From positions 1 to 14,153 of the forward strand of contig LSSK01001325.1 of NCBI GenBank assembly GCA_001969505.1: a DNA stretch of 14,153 nt. The letters run 5' to 3'. Below the pieces are notes generated by a model. The model had not been told where the DNA came from. It ran no database searches and saw only the letters and a program-made list of their open reading frames with translations. The stretch comes from Zancudomyces culisetae (taxonomy: Eukaryota > Kickxellomycota > Harpellomycetes > Harpellales > Legeriomycetaceae). Positions 1 through 10,111 of the stretch are shown here, one piece after another; positions within the stretch are counted from its first letter, which is position 1; every line of letters begins with the position of its first letter. The translations under genes were made by a program, and so were the position numbers.

Positions 1-732
1 CAGCCCTCTCAAAACTACCCTCCTCCAAGGTCGGCCATTTCCGCAGATGCAAATCCTCCTTGCAATACCCTCTATGTCGGTAACCTCTCTGTAGCTGCAA
101 CCGAGGTCGAGCTTCGCAGACTGTTCACTGTTGCCTATGGATACAAGCGCCTCTGCTTCCGCACAAAACCAAACTCTGGTCCCATGTGTTTTGTTGAGTT
201 CCGCGATATCTCCTGCGCAACATTGGCTCTTCGTGACTACGATGGCCGTATGTTGCCTTCCTCTACAAACGGTGGAATTAGACTCAGCTACTCCAAGAAC
301 CCTCTTGGTGTTCGCTCAAACCCTAATGTTCCCCCAACTCCTTCCACCGAGTTTTTCTCCAGAACTTTTGACGACTCCTCTTCTCAGCCTGACGACTTCT
401 CCATTCCTTCATCCGCCATTCCTCTCCACTCCCTGTCCTCAAATGTTCCTGGTGGTCTAAGTTCTCTAACTGCCCTATCTGCGTCTGTCAAGGAAATGGA
501 CAATAGTCTTTCCGATACTCTTTCCACTTCTCCTTCCCCTGAAGTCTCCGCTTTTCCCATTGCGGTTTCTTCCTTATCCAATCCCAACATTTCTAAATTC
601 TCAACCTCTGACTCTTACTCAAATTCTGCCTCGTCCTCTCTCGACAACTCCCCTTCTAACATCTCCAAGTATTCCATGAATCACAATGGCATTATCCCAC
701 CTACTATATCAAATGATCTTGGGTTGGCTTAA
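1..732 (+). CDS. Whi3/Scw1-family RNA-binding protein (RRM), 5' truncated
   Basis: The reading frame is open from base 1 to the TAA at 730-732 (243 residues), so the start lies left of the window. An RRM begins at about residue 21. RNP2 is seen as LYVGNL and RNP1 as GPMCFVEF, and the domain is followed by the block [15 protein letters not shown]. That combination, including the SKNPLGVR tail, is typical of S. cerevisiae Whi3/Whi4 and S. pombe Scw1, cytoplasmic mRNA-binding proteins tied to cell-cycle entry or cell-wall integrity. The remaining ~145 residues are Ser/Pro/Asn-rich with no fold I recognise. The coding strand is strongly pyrimidine-rich, with many C-ending codons, unlike the AT-rich genes downstream. 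No intron is seen in the visible part. Family assignment is firm; exact orthology is not testable without the N terminus. Confidence 0.9.
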   Translation, partial: QPSQNYPPPRSAISADANPPCNTLYVGNLSVAATEVELRRLFTVAYGYKRLCFRTKPNSGPMCFVEFRDISCATLALRDYDGRMLPSSTNGGIRLSYSKNPLGVRSNPNVPPTPSTEFFSRTFDDSSSQPDDFSIPSSAIPLHSLSSNVPGGLSSLTALSASVKEMDNSLSDTLSTSPSPEVSAFPIAVSSLSNPNISKFSTSDSYSNSASSSLDNSPSNISKYSMNHNGIIPPTISNDLGLA

Positions 733-1145
733 TCTGATCCTTCAAAATTAATATTTTATCCTCTCCTTCATTTCATCTCTACACTCATATTATACCTTTA
801 ATTTTTTCTTTACACTACAATTCCAATTTTATACAAATATACTGTTCATGTGATTTTTTGCATTTTTTTAGCCAATTAACTTGCATCCTCATTCCATAAC
901 CTGTTCAAAAAAAAAAATTTTTTTTTCTTTTTTTTTTTTTCTTGACCAAGGAAGCAAGTGAAAATTGCAAACTTGAACTAAAGGCGCAAACCACTTTTCG
1001 ATTTGAATATACAAATTTTTTTTTGGCTCTTGAACAATAGTTCAAATACGATTCATCTAATTCTAGTGGTATTTTCAATAAATCAGCAGGATACTATACA
1101 GCTCTTATACACAGCACACACTCATACACAACATAAATACGTAAC
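733..1145. other. Intergenic region between the RRM gene and PNO1
   Basis: This 413-bp tandem gap must hold the 3' end of the RRM transcript and the PNO1 promoter. The left half is T-rich, with several TTTAATTTTT-like runs suited to 3' processing. The middle has a long poly(dA:dT) block. The right half contains a short inverted repeat (TTGAAC-AATA-GTTCAA, 1030-1045), and TTGAAC occurs again near 973. The last ~60 bases before the PNO1 ATG are A/C-rich, like a fungal 5' leader. No clear TATA box and no RNA gene is seen. Confidence 0.6.
907..940. promoter_or_regulatory. Poly(dA:dT) tract upstream of PNO1
   Basis: Eleven A, nine T, one C and thirteen T follow one another, about 205 bp before the PNO1 start. 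Such tracts commonly exclude nucleosomes from fungal promoters, so this is the likeliest core of the PNO1 upstream region. It could equally be part of the poly(A) signal of the RRM gene upstream. The tract is seen directly; its function is inferred. Confidence 0.45.
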
Positions 1146-2353
1146 ATGGACTCCATAATGATAGATCCAAACAACATTACTCTACCCAACGAAACTGATG
1201 CTAACAAAGCTGAAATTGTTTTGGAACCCATTTCTGCTATGGACATAGTCGAAACTTCTAAACCTCGCTTTAAACCCATCGATCCAAAGCTTCTAAATGT
1301 AAGTACTTTTATCCTTACCTTTATCTTTACGTTTTTAAGTATCCTTATTTGACATTTTCATAACGTTTATCCTTAAATCAACTTTTTTATTTATCTAATT
1401 TCATTTGTTTTATTTTTAGGGTGGAAAAGAGCAATTCCGTAGAGTCAGAATTCCTCCAAATAGACTATCTCCTCTTAAACAAAACTGGCTAAAGATTTAT
1501 ACTCCCATTGTGGAACAATTGAAACTTCAAATTCGAATGAATCTTAAATCCAAAATGGTTGAAATAAGAGTAAGTATACTATCTTCTTTTTTTTTTGTTT
1601 TTTCTGTCGGTAAATATTCTCTGAATAGTTCACTATTGTAATGATTGCAGATTGATATAAAGAAAACTCCTCCCTCAATATAATGAAATTGCTCATAACA
1701 TTGTTGGTTTCGCTCGATTTAATCTATTATTACTACTTTATAGACTTGTAATGAGACTCAAGACTCTGCTGCTGTACAAAAAGCTGCTGATTTTGTCCGT
1801 GCCTTTTCACTCGGTTTCAGTGTTGAAGATGCTTCTGCTCTATTAAGAGTTGAGGAGTTGTATTTGGAATCCTTTGAAATCAAAGATGGTACGTTTTTTT
1901 TTATCTACTGAGAAATGGTAGCAGTGATGAAAGTTCACTTCTCTTCATATCTCACTCCCTATATTACATTCACAAGCCTGCATTTTTACAATCTACTTTT
2001 ATTCTTCTGAATATTTAAGAAGAGCGATCCCAGCTTACAAAATCACCCACGCTTTATTTATTTACATATACCAATCTTAAATTTTAATACATATAGTTAA
2101 ATCACTGCAAGGTGATCACTTGGCTCGTGCGATTGGCCGTATTGCTGGAAAAGACGGAAAAACAAAATTTGTGATTGAAAATACCTCCAAAACCAGAATT
2201 GTTCTTGCTGATACCAAAATCCATATTTTGGGTTCCTTTAATAATATCAAAATAGCCAGAGATGCTATTTCAAACTTGATTTTGGGTAGTCCCCCAGGAA
2301 AGGTTTACGCAAACCTGAGAACCATTGCTTCAAGATTAAAAGAAAGGTTCTAA
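1146..2353 (+). CDS. PNO1: Pno1 (Dim2), KH-domain 40S ribosome assembly factor, four exons
   Basis: Exons are 1146-1298, 1420-1569, 1744-1888 and 2097-2353. Phases 0, 0 and 1 fit, giving 234 residues, a little shorter than the 274 of S. cerevisiae Pno1. Introns are 121, 174 and 208 nt, with donors GTAAGT, GTAAGT and GTACGT and acceptors TTTAG, ATAG and ATAG. The ATG is the first in frame. Near-identical family blocks include the region around [46 protein letters not shown] and the C-terminal [20 protein letters not shown]. The GKDG loop (167-170) lies in the last KH domain. Pno1 binds pre-18S rRNA at its 3' end, partners the nuclease Nob1 and recruits the Dim1 methyltransferase in pre-40S particles, in nucleolus and cytoplasm. 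The exon 3/4 junction splits a Val codon in [10 protein letters not shown], matching the family at the splice. Confidence 0.97.
1570..1743 (+). other. PNO1 intron 2, with a possible second acceptor
   Basis: The donor GTAAGT at 1570 is followed at once by a long T-rich stretch and then TTGCAG ending at 1650, a good-looking 3' splice site. Using it would make an 81-nt intron and add ten codons before an in-frame TAA. The productive acceptor is CTTTATAG ending at 1743, which restores the Pno1 frame (next residues TCNETQ). The two acceptors are seen directly; use of the inner one is only a possibility. Confidence 0.6.
1889..2096 (+). other. PNO1 intron 3, longest in the window, weak C/D-box-like motifs
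   Basis: The intron runs from GTACGT to CATATAG and is 208 nt, against 92-174 nt for the other introns. It contains GTGATGA (1924-1930), a match to the C box of box C/D snoRNAs, and CTGA (2007-2010), a possible D box 77 nt downstream. Introns of ribosome-assembly genes often host snoRNAs. However, no terminal stem flanks the two boxes and I do not recognise an rRNA-complementary guide. The intron call is firm; an snoRNA inside it is weak. Confidence 0.75.
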
Positions 2354-3042
2354 TAATGTAATTGGCTCAGTTCTGATAAACATTCTCTCACACCCCCCCC
2401 TCCCCCTGTTATACCTCTTCATGTCCATGTCCATATCCTTACCTTCATCCAATTCTCCTTTGTTCCTTCCTTTCTGAAATTATTCCTCCTTGTGTTATCA
2501 TTCTCTCCCACTGCAAATAAATTTAGTTGGAAAAATGATGCTTAAAAGAATAAGAATTAAGTCTGAATCTGGGTGTAAGGTTGGGTTTGAGGTTGAAGTT
2601 GGGAGAGTGTTTACTCGACTTTCTGCGCAAAATTACACATCTACGTATATCATATATATATCTTCTATTCCAATGATTTCCCTTGGTTCTAGTTTTATTT
2701 ATTTATAGAAAGTAACGTCGTTATAAATGCCTTGGCATTATATTGTTTATACAACATGTTTACTAAATCAGTTTTCACCCATATTTACCACGTAATATCT
2801 TTTTTCTTTTGTAAGAAATACATTCAATACTAAAATACATCTTTTCATAAAAGCTATTATTGAAAAGGATATTATAATTAATTTTTTATTCTAATCAGAA
2901 AACTATTCAAGATACTATTAACGAGAAAAAACGAAAAAAATGTATTTATACAATAAAAGTAAATATATGAGTCAAGAAAGGGGGGGGGATCAAGGGGAAA
3001 CCGGTGGAGAGCAAATCAAGTTATATTGCCAACTTGAGCACT
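2354..3042. other. Convergent 3' intergenic region
   Basis: The 689 bases lie between the PNO1 stop (+) and the GAP gene stop (-), so they should hold two facing 3' UTRs and poly(A) sites. A C8-T-C5 tract lies at 2393-2406, about 40 bases after the PNO1 stop. A G9 run lies at 2980-2988, which on the minus strand is C9 about 55 bases after the GAP gene stop. The centre (about 2640-2960) is very AT-rich, with AATAAA-like and TATATA runs. An open frame at 2490-2708 has no good start or family resemblance, and I do not call it a gene. Confidence 0.65.
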
Positions 3043-5299
3043 TCAAAGAAACCCAGAACCCAAAAGCATTGCTTTTAGAGCTTTAGTGTATTTGGAAACT
3101 TGAGAACATCTTCTCGAAATATCTCTTAGCAACCATGTCTTGACAATATGAGTATACAGAATCTGTCCATTAATTGCGAGCAGATTTTTCTTACCCGTAA
3201 CTATGGTATTCAATAGTAAACTAGGTAACTGGTGTTTATGCACAATCATTCCTGATGCCAGTGGTCCAGTATTAAACAGCAAGGAATCTCTTATTCTAGG
3301 ATCTTTCGCGCTTGCCACCAATCGGACCTGGTAAAGATTACAATCAGTAGCAAATACTGGCGATATAATTATGGCGATCTTGTTTTCAGACTTTTTTCGT
3401 ATTCCGGCAATATCTCCATCTTCATATTGGTCTTTGTTGTCATTATTATCTCTTTGGCTGAAGGGTAGCGGATCAATTAAATCAAATATATCACCCCCAT
3501 CTGCATTTATCTCCTTATTGAATCGTTCTAAAAGATATCTCTGGTTATACTCCTCTGTTATTGTCGGTTTTTTTGCTTCTGCAGAATATATATCACTATT
3601 TTTAAGTAATACATATTATGGTTCAATAAGTTTTGACAGTTCAATAATACTAAATAAAAAGTGTAATTTTGTTCCTGTAAACTTTACCTGTCTTTTTCAG
3701 GATCAGTCTCTTTTACAAGAGATTTCTTTTTCTGTGCCTCATTAATCCTTTTTTCAATAATGTTAGAATTTTCGCAACTTGTGTCCATTTTATCCTCCGC
3801 ATCAACTGATACATTTGCTCTTTTACTTTTTATTTTTTCAGAGAGCCTATCAAACTCACTATATATTTTATCCCAGAAATATTGCATAGAAATTTCATTA
3901 ATTCCCCTCTTTGTATAGACGACACAGATTCCATCTTTTAATAAACACTCCAAAAACTTGTATGTAACCATTTCTTCACTTTCTACCATTTCATCCTTCG
4001 ATTCTACATTAGTATCTGTAAAACTCGTTTTTTCGCTAGCAACACTATTTTCACTATCGCTTGTGAAGCCATCATCATTTTCTGAGCTGCTAATATCGCT
4101 TTGACTATTCAAAGTGTCTGTATCGGTATCATTATTATTTTTCTTGCCATTTTCTGAAGCCAAATTACACCCTTGTTCGATAATATCGCTAGAACCTTCT
4201 GTTTGGGTTATATTTTCATTGTCATCAGCATCCGAATTGGCTTTAGCACTTTCTCTCTTCACTTCAACATCTTCCTGAGTTTGTTGAGGATTTCTGTTGG
4301 TTTGATATTTTTCTACAACCAAGTTTGGTGAAAACTGAAGTAGCACTCCTTTATATGGATCGCGGTAATAAATACCCCGATGTGTTTTTAGCCCTCCAAA
4401 CTTTGCATATGTATCACTCTTAACGCTTATTCCCATACGACTCATCAGATCAGCCAAATCATCAGGCATCTTTCTAGACTGGGTAATAGTTTCAATATTC
4501 CTGCTATATGAATCGAACTCCGAGTCCATACAAACAAGGTTTAGTCGCATCATGAAAATCCTATTTTTAAAATGTTTAACTTTGTTTTAAAAAATATATA
4601 CTTTTTTGCTTTCTCTTATAGTATAGTTTACTTTGTTATTGTTTATAAAGCTCTAGTACGCTGAGTAACTTACGAATCGATGAAGTCAACAATCTCTAGA
4701 TATCTATATAGCTCCTTGCTTTTCTTCAGGCGACGGAACGTTAAAAACTGTACAAATGGATTCACAGTCTTAGGTTTTTCTGCATCCTGGGTGTATACCA
4801 GTTTATTGAACATTCTCTTTTTAAAAAAAGCCGAAGAAAGGCTCGCAGAGCTCATACATGAAACTTGTGAACCAAGACTACTCTTGATAGCTGTAGACAC
4901 TAAGTCAGAATCACATTCGTTCCCATACTCCTCTTTTTTATCAAATACTTTACCACCCGAGCTTTGCTCTTCGGCCTTTACTTTAGTAAAGCGATCTGCT
5001 GGTTCCTCATTTTCAATACTGTTATTTACATTAGTTTGATCACTTATGTTAACTATTAGTTCAAATTCGATATCACTAGCACTTTTTTGAGTACTAGGTT
5101 CGTCCTGCTTTCTTGAAACGTTAATTTTATCGCTATTTTCTAATTTAATGGGTGGTAAAAAACCAATTAGCGTTATTCTTTTTGATTCCTTCTTGTGTAC
5201 CTCCACGGGCTATAAAATCTTTGTACTGGGTTACTGTAAGCTATACACGCGTTTATTGAAACAACAAACATTTTAATAATTGTAAAATATATACTTACT
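3043..5299 (-). other. Split Rap/Ran-GAP domain region with two insertions
   Basis: The region covers the end of exon 5 and exons 6-8. The GAP core starts near residue 1605 and ends near 2020, over 400 residues against about 190 for a usual Rap_GAP domain. The excess sits in two blocks. The first (about 1658-1771) is acidic, rich in Ser, Asp, Glu and Asn, and lies between the GVLLQFSPNLV strand and the thumb segment. The second (about 1795-1935) is charged and crosses the exon 7/8 junction. Both fall where loops of the fold would be expected, so the core strands may still assemble. Positions of strands are by eye against remembered family motifs. Confidence 0.65.
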
Positions 5300-8200
5300 G
5301 TCTTTTTCTGAACCAAGACGTCCCCTTTCCAAGATATTATTGATATCGATTCGCTCTGAGCTTACAATACCAATCCTTTTTTTGTATTTGTTACGCAGTG
5401 TAGCGTGTATAGGACTGCCATTCAGATAGCTATTTTTAGATTCCAGCGGCTTCAGCCTCAATTGCTTGACTATTACCTCTCCATTTGAGTAGTATTCAAC
5501 CGAACCAGGATAAGGATGGCTATACTTTTCAATACTCGAGCTAAAATCGTCAACTATGTCTTTGCGTGAACCAAGGGGTTCATCAGAATATTTCATTTTT
5601 TGACATATTTTTCCTCCACACGCTTCTGAAACAAGACTTTTCATGTACGAAGCGATATTGTTAAAAATGATTACAAGTCTTCTATCGAGCGAATCCTTTC
5701 TAGTAACTTTATTAAACTCATTGTCCGTATCTGTCAATTTGTATGAACTAACGCTTTCTGTTGATTCAGTATATGCTAAATTGTTGTGAGAGGTAAAGGC
5801 AGTTAATCTAACTACCATTTCATAGATCGACTTAAAGTATTTGTTTCTGAGTGTTGCAATCTTTTGGGATATGCAGTACCATTGTATCAAGCAAAATGAT
5901 AACAAAACAAATCTCTGGTGCTCGCGATGCTATATTTATAATAATATCGTTTTTTTTTGTATGAGAATATAATATCAATATCAATCTTAATGTTAATATA
6001 ATTAAGAAGTAGAGAATAGAGAAAGAGAATACATATATATTGGTAACTATATATTAAAATCACAGGATAAATAAACTTACAAAATTGAGGTGTTTATAGA
6101 TTAACCTGTCACAGTTAGAAAATTGTAGAAATACCGCTTCAACACAATCACTTAATTCCTCCGGATCACAATCCATAGAATATAACTGCTGTCCGATCTG
6201 AGTCAATACAATAATATACTGGCTTTCAGCCTCTGGATTATTTTGTACCAATGAGATCTATTCATTATAGGGTTATTGGGTTTTAAATTAAAGTTGTAAT
6301 TGTTCAAGTTTGCTAATTACAAAAAAAAGTTGAAATAAATTTGCCTGAATGTTACCTGCTCCAAGAGAAAAACTACTACAGCCTTTGCAAGTCCTGAATA
6401 CATAAATAGATACTCAAACAAATATATCTCCAATAATCTCAGCGCCAACACAATATTTTTGAGATTCTTTTCGTCGCAGAGAGTGGATAGTATTGTCAAT
6501 AGGATTTGATACACAACTTTGGAAAATTCTGTATGCCCTGTCAGTATATTTTGATTAATTTTAACTACCTTTCCAAATTTTTTAATCACTTCTTGTGATC
6601 TCATAGTATACCTGGGAACCTTTCGATTTATTCCAGATGTATCTATATTGTCTGTATCTAAATTCTGTTCGTTTTTGAATATCGAAGCAGCGTTTGATGA
6701 ACCCATGTAAAAAAAATATTTGGGAAACGAGATTATTGATGTCAAAGAGTTTAGTGCACTTGCGCTTATTTTTTCGAGATCATTATAGATTTTGATTTCT
6801 TCGGCCTTTTTAGGCAGTATTAGTCTAATTGCCTGAACAAATTCCGAGTAGTAGGCTCGGCAGTTGGGGTTTAGGCTTAACAGCTTTGGTGCGTCATTAA
6901 TTAAAGAAAGCATCAAGTAATCATTCCGAAACCCCAACTCAAGTGCTAGCAAAAGAATATTATTCATGGATCCTTTCTGGCTTTCTGCAATGTCCCTAGT
7001 GCACAATAATGAAACGAGCGCTTTATTCGCTGCCATTTTTGCAATATGGGATTCATAGCTTGGACTTATATTTTCAAATAGAATTTTAAACACTGGTGTG
7101 ATGTTGTAGCTCATTATATAACTCAGTGGTGGTGGAGATACAGCAATGTTATTGTCTCTAAAATACAAAACTTGATCTTGATTTGTTCCAATAGAACACA
7201 TGGTTTCTATAAGCTTTGCAATCATCTTCACCAAATCGAGATACGTATTGTTACCAATAATCCCTGGATCATACTTGATACCTGTAACTAAATCCACTAG
7301 TTCGTGTGTTAAAGAGCCATTTGTATCATCGCTCACAACAATGTTAAATCTGTTGATTGTTATCTTGTCGATTCCTACACATGGTGCACCGCCATAATCG
7401 TGTCTCAGTCTTTTTAAACTGGCTTGGGTATAAAGTTTAAACCACAGATCTGCAACCTTTGGCCTGTGAAGCCAACAACACAGCCTCCGTTGTACAAAGC
7501 TATTCACACCTATCTTTTTTCTTTTTGACGATAGGAGGATGCTTGTTAACACCTTTAGAGAAATGTGCTCCAATTCATCGCCTAATGTTTTCCAAAAATA
7601 GCTCCATTGTGTGGGTCCCAAAATCTCATTATACAGACTTTCCCTTTTCACTTGTTTTGGATCCATTCCTCCTATACTTAACAACGAATCAATTACAGTT
7701 AGTATAGTCATGTATATTTCGTTTACAATTTTGATATCCCATGTTGAGCCAATTGACCTTATCACAGTAAGATAGAATTGGAAAACGTCGTTTAGAAGCC
7801 CCAAATGTTGTTTCCAATATTTTTTCATACTCACAAGCCCTTTGTTTTCATTCATATTTAATTGCATCTCTTCATATTTATTTTTAATAGCTTCTGCGCT
7901 TTTTGTGCTCATACTTGATGGTAGTCTATTTTGGCGTTGCTTTATACTATCTATCGCGTGATCTGAATGTCTATGATGAAGATTTGTCATATTTACATCA
8001 AGATACTTGTCAGATAAGAGCTCCCTCATATCCACCGATGAACGCTTGTTGCCTTGATAATGTGACTTTTTTGCACCTTCCTGCGTATTTTTAGAGGACA
8101 ATACGCTCTTTTCAAAACTATGAGCATGTACTCCCTGGGAACCATTCGTTATGGATTTAAATGAGTTATGCTTATCTTCTGCTGATCGTTCAGTGATTGA

Positions 8201-10111
8201 GAGAACTGTTCGATCTTCTGAACTTTTTTCCAGAAACGGTTCCTTAAGTTTAGCAAACCAACTATACTGCGAGTTTCTCCTCGGTTTTGCCCTGGTGCTA
8301 AACGATTTTTTGCGTTGTTCAGAGTACATTAGGGGTTTCTTCTCTATGAAAATCGATATTATTATTAGTTCATTGTTTATAATATATTTTATACAGATAT
8401 TGAGACTTTGTATAAATAAAAATAAAACCAAAACTTCTTGAATTCAAACCAAATTTTATCATGTAAACTGTATGAAAAACTTACTCTCAAGGCCCAATGT
8501 TGGTGTACAGAAAGTCATGCTAGTCTTTTGATCCAAAGAGCACTTGTCATCTATGAACTTTGGATACTTATATTTTTCACTTGTAGTGGTTTTTTCAATT
8601 AGACCAAAAGAGTTAGCCCCATTTGCAAATGACTGCGGCTGTAAATTGGCGCCAGAACCATCACGTTTTAAATATTTAGCTATAGCTACGAAGTTCTGCT
8701 TTTCTAGTTTATTCTTTTCATTATCTGTATGATTTTTTGGTGATGGTGTTAGAAATTCGTGTCGATTGGAATGCGTATTTTCGATGTCTGAAGTAGGTTC
8801 AATGTTATCAAGATTTTCTGGGAAAACATAATGCTGATATAACTTTGCAATCGTGGAATTCAACTTGTGGGAACCGTTTGGTGGCTCACTTTGAACCTTT
8901 CTGCTGTTACTGCTGCTACTGTGGTTGTTGTTATTGTTGTTGTTGCTGCTGCTGTTGTTATTGTTGTTGTTGCTGCTGCTGTTGTTATTGTTGTTGCTGC
9001 TGCTGCTGCTGTTGTTATTGTTGTTGTTGTTGCTGTGTGTTATCGGACCTTGGTGAGTAACATTCTGCAATAGTGAGAAATCGGTAGTGGAACGAACCAG
9101 CATGTGCCCTCTCGATAACGTATCTTCATATTTTAAGAGGTTGTTTTCTGAAGCAGCATCAGTCGCTATCAGGTTCTCTTTATATGTGGTATCAAAATCA
9201 CACAACTTCACACCAACTGTAACATCAGAACGATTGGAACTCGAGTTTTTTGAAATCAATGTTCTCAAGCTTGAATCATCACATTCACCAGATTTTGGTA
9301 TCTTGCTGTTAGGCTTTAATACATTTTTTGTGTTTTTCGCAAGCTTGAAAGCACAGTCTAACCCCTCTTGTTGAATTTTATCCTGGCTCTTGAAAACTTT
9401 TTCAACGAATTTGTCATAATTCTGCTTGAAAAACGTTCTAACCATAAAAATGTGAGAGAGTTCTCTAAATAAGCGTAAAAAGCCTTCACCAAGAAGCTCG
9501 TTTCTAGCGCCTGTATCTTCATTAAAAGATCCTGACTCGAAGTCTTTTGTTTTTAAATGAAAGAGCGTGTTTTGGATAATTTGCAACGACTTTTTAATTG
9601 TCTCGTGATTTTCGAGTGGAAGTAATAACCCCAGCTCAACACCTCTCAGTGCCCATTCTAGCTGACCTACACTAGCAAATGCATTATAATGCGTATTCTC
9701 GTCACTATCCGCCAGTTTTGAAGGTATTTTCGACTTTTCCAGTTCTGCATTGCGACTTCTACTTTGGAAATCAAACGTAAACGCCTCTGTTAGCTTCAGT
9801 TTGAGCTCCAGTGGTAAGAACTGTAGTTTATCTATTTATACAAGGATATAATAGAACAAAGTTCTATCTTGTCTTTTTACTTTGATTTTTTGAGAATAAG
9901 CTCACCTTATTCTTAATAGTGTTTAGAGGTTATTTAGAATGATATACAAAGAATATACAATATTGATATTTCAACTGAAGCGAATTCAACTCTTACCCAA
10001 ATGAAAAATCGATATCTCTCCTAGCTCCGCTTCCGTTTCCAGCAATTTTGTTAGGCATAGATTGGCATGGTCCCTACCTTCTTTGTTTCTATCGGTCTTT
10101 ATAACACTCAT
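3043..10111 (-). CDS. RalGAP-alpha/tuberin-like Rap-GAP domain protein, eight exons
   Basis: Exons on the minus strand are 10111-9997, 9831-8485, 8343-6356, 6257-6081, 5929-5299, 5139-4674, 4560-3688 and 3595-3043. Phases agree at all seven junctions and total 6150 nt (2049 residues), close to human RalGAP alpha-1 (about 2036) and longer than tuberin (about 1807). The start ATG follows an in-frame TGA two codons upstream. The N terminus and centre are helical, repeat-like sequence with a Ser/Asn tract at ~305-349. The C terminus carries a split Rap/Ran-GAP fold: MSRMGISVKSDTYAKFGGLK with GVLLQFSPNLV (1617-1656), KDGICVVYTKRG (1783-1794), NKIAIIISPVF (1937-1947) and GPLASGMIV onward (1976-1996). 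RalGAP alpha pairs with a beta subunit to stimulate GTP hydrolysis by Ral/Rheb-like GTPases. The Asn-thumb position reads Lys1783, so catalysis is doubtful. Gene structure is strong; the RalGAP-versus-tuberin choice rests on length and resemblance. Confidence 0.85.
5140..5298 (-). other. GAP gene intron 5, acceptor chosen by frame
   Basis: The donor GTAAGT at 5298 is clear. A TTTTATAG acceptor at about 5210 is out of frame with the downstream exon, and all acceptor-like AGs near it also fail. The first one that keeps frame is CATTAAATTAG ending at 5140. It sits about 25 nt after a CTAAT branch-like motif and a short T run, like other introns here. The open frame between 5206 and 5140 is therefore read as intron. 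This is the least certain junction of the gene. Confidence 0.65.
8901..9034. repeat. Asn/Ser-coding minisatellite (27-bp unit)
   Basis: The plus strand is an uninterrupted GTT/GCT/ATT triplet tract. Above the triplet level there is a longer period: the block GTTGTTATT begins at 8927, 8954, 8981 and 9011, so spacing is 27, 27 and 30 bp. On the coding (minus) strand the unit reads Ser3 then about six Asn. It lies in exon 2 of the GAP gene at residues ~305-349. Tracts like this form flexible, prion-like linkers and vary in length between strains. All interruptions are multiples of three, so the frame is kept. Confidence 0.92.

Noticed and set aside
131-590. Open frames on both strands overlapping the RRM gene
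   Set aside because: The RRM frame carries the RNP motifs and is open from base 1; the others (131-460 +, 384-590 -) are shadows of it.
1094-1279. Minus-strand frame over PNO1 exon 1
   Set aside because: It is antisense to a confirmed exon and has no family resemblance.
2490-2708. Plus-strand 72-codon frame in the convergent intergenic region
   Set aside because: It begins at a non-ATG codon, has no recognisable motif, and lies where two 3' UTRs are expected.
3371-3745. Plus-strand 124-codon hydrophobic frame
   Set aside because: It is antisense to exon 8, intron 7 and the end of exon 7 of the GAP gene, whose frame matches the Rap-GAP family.
4680-5039. Plus-strand 119-codon frame
   Set aside because: It is antisense to exon 6 of the GAP gene, and Ser/Leu-rich as expected from the complement.
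5140-5206. Coding extension of exon 6 reading GFLPPIKL
   Set aside because: No acceptor joins it in frame to exon 5; a CTAAT motif and an in-frame TTAG acceptor place it in intron 5.
8845-9073. Plus-strand poly-Cys and poly-Val frames
   Set aside because: They are the complement of the Asn/Ser minisatellite and an artefact of triplet repetition.
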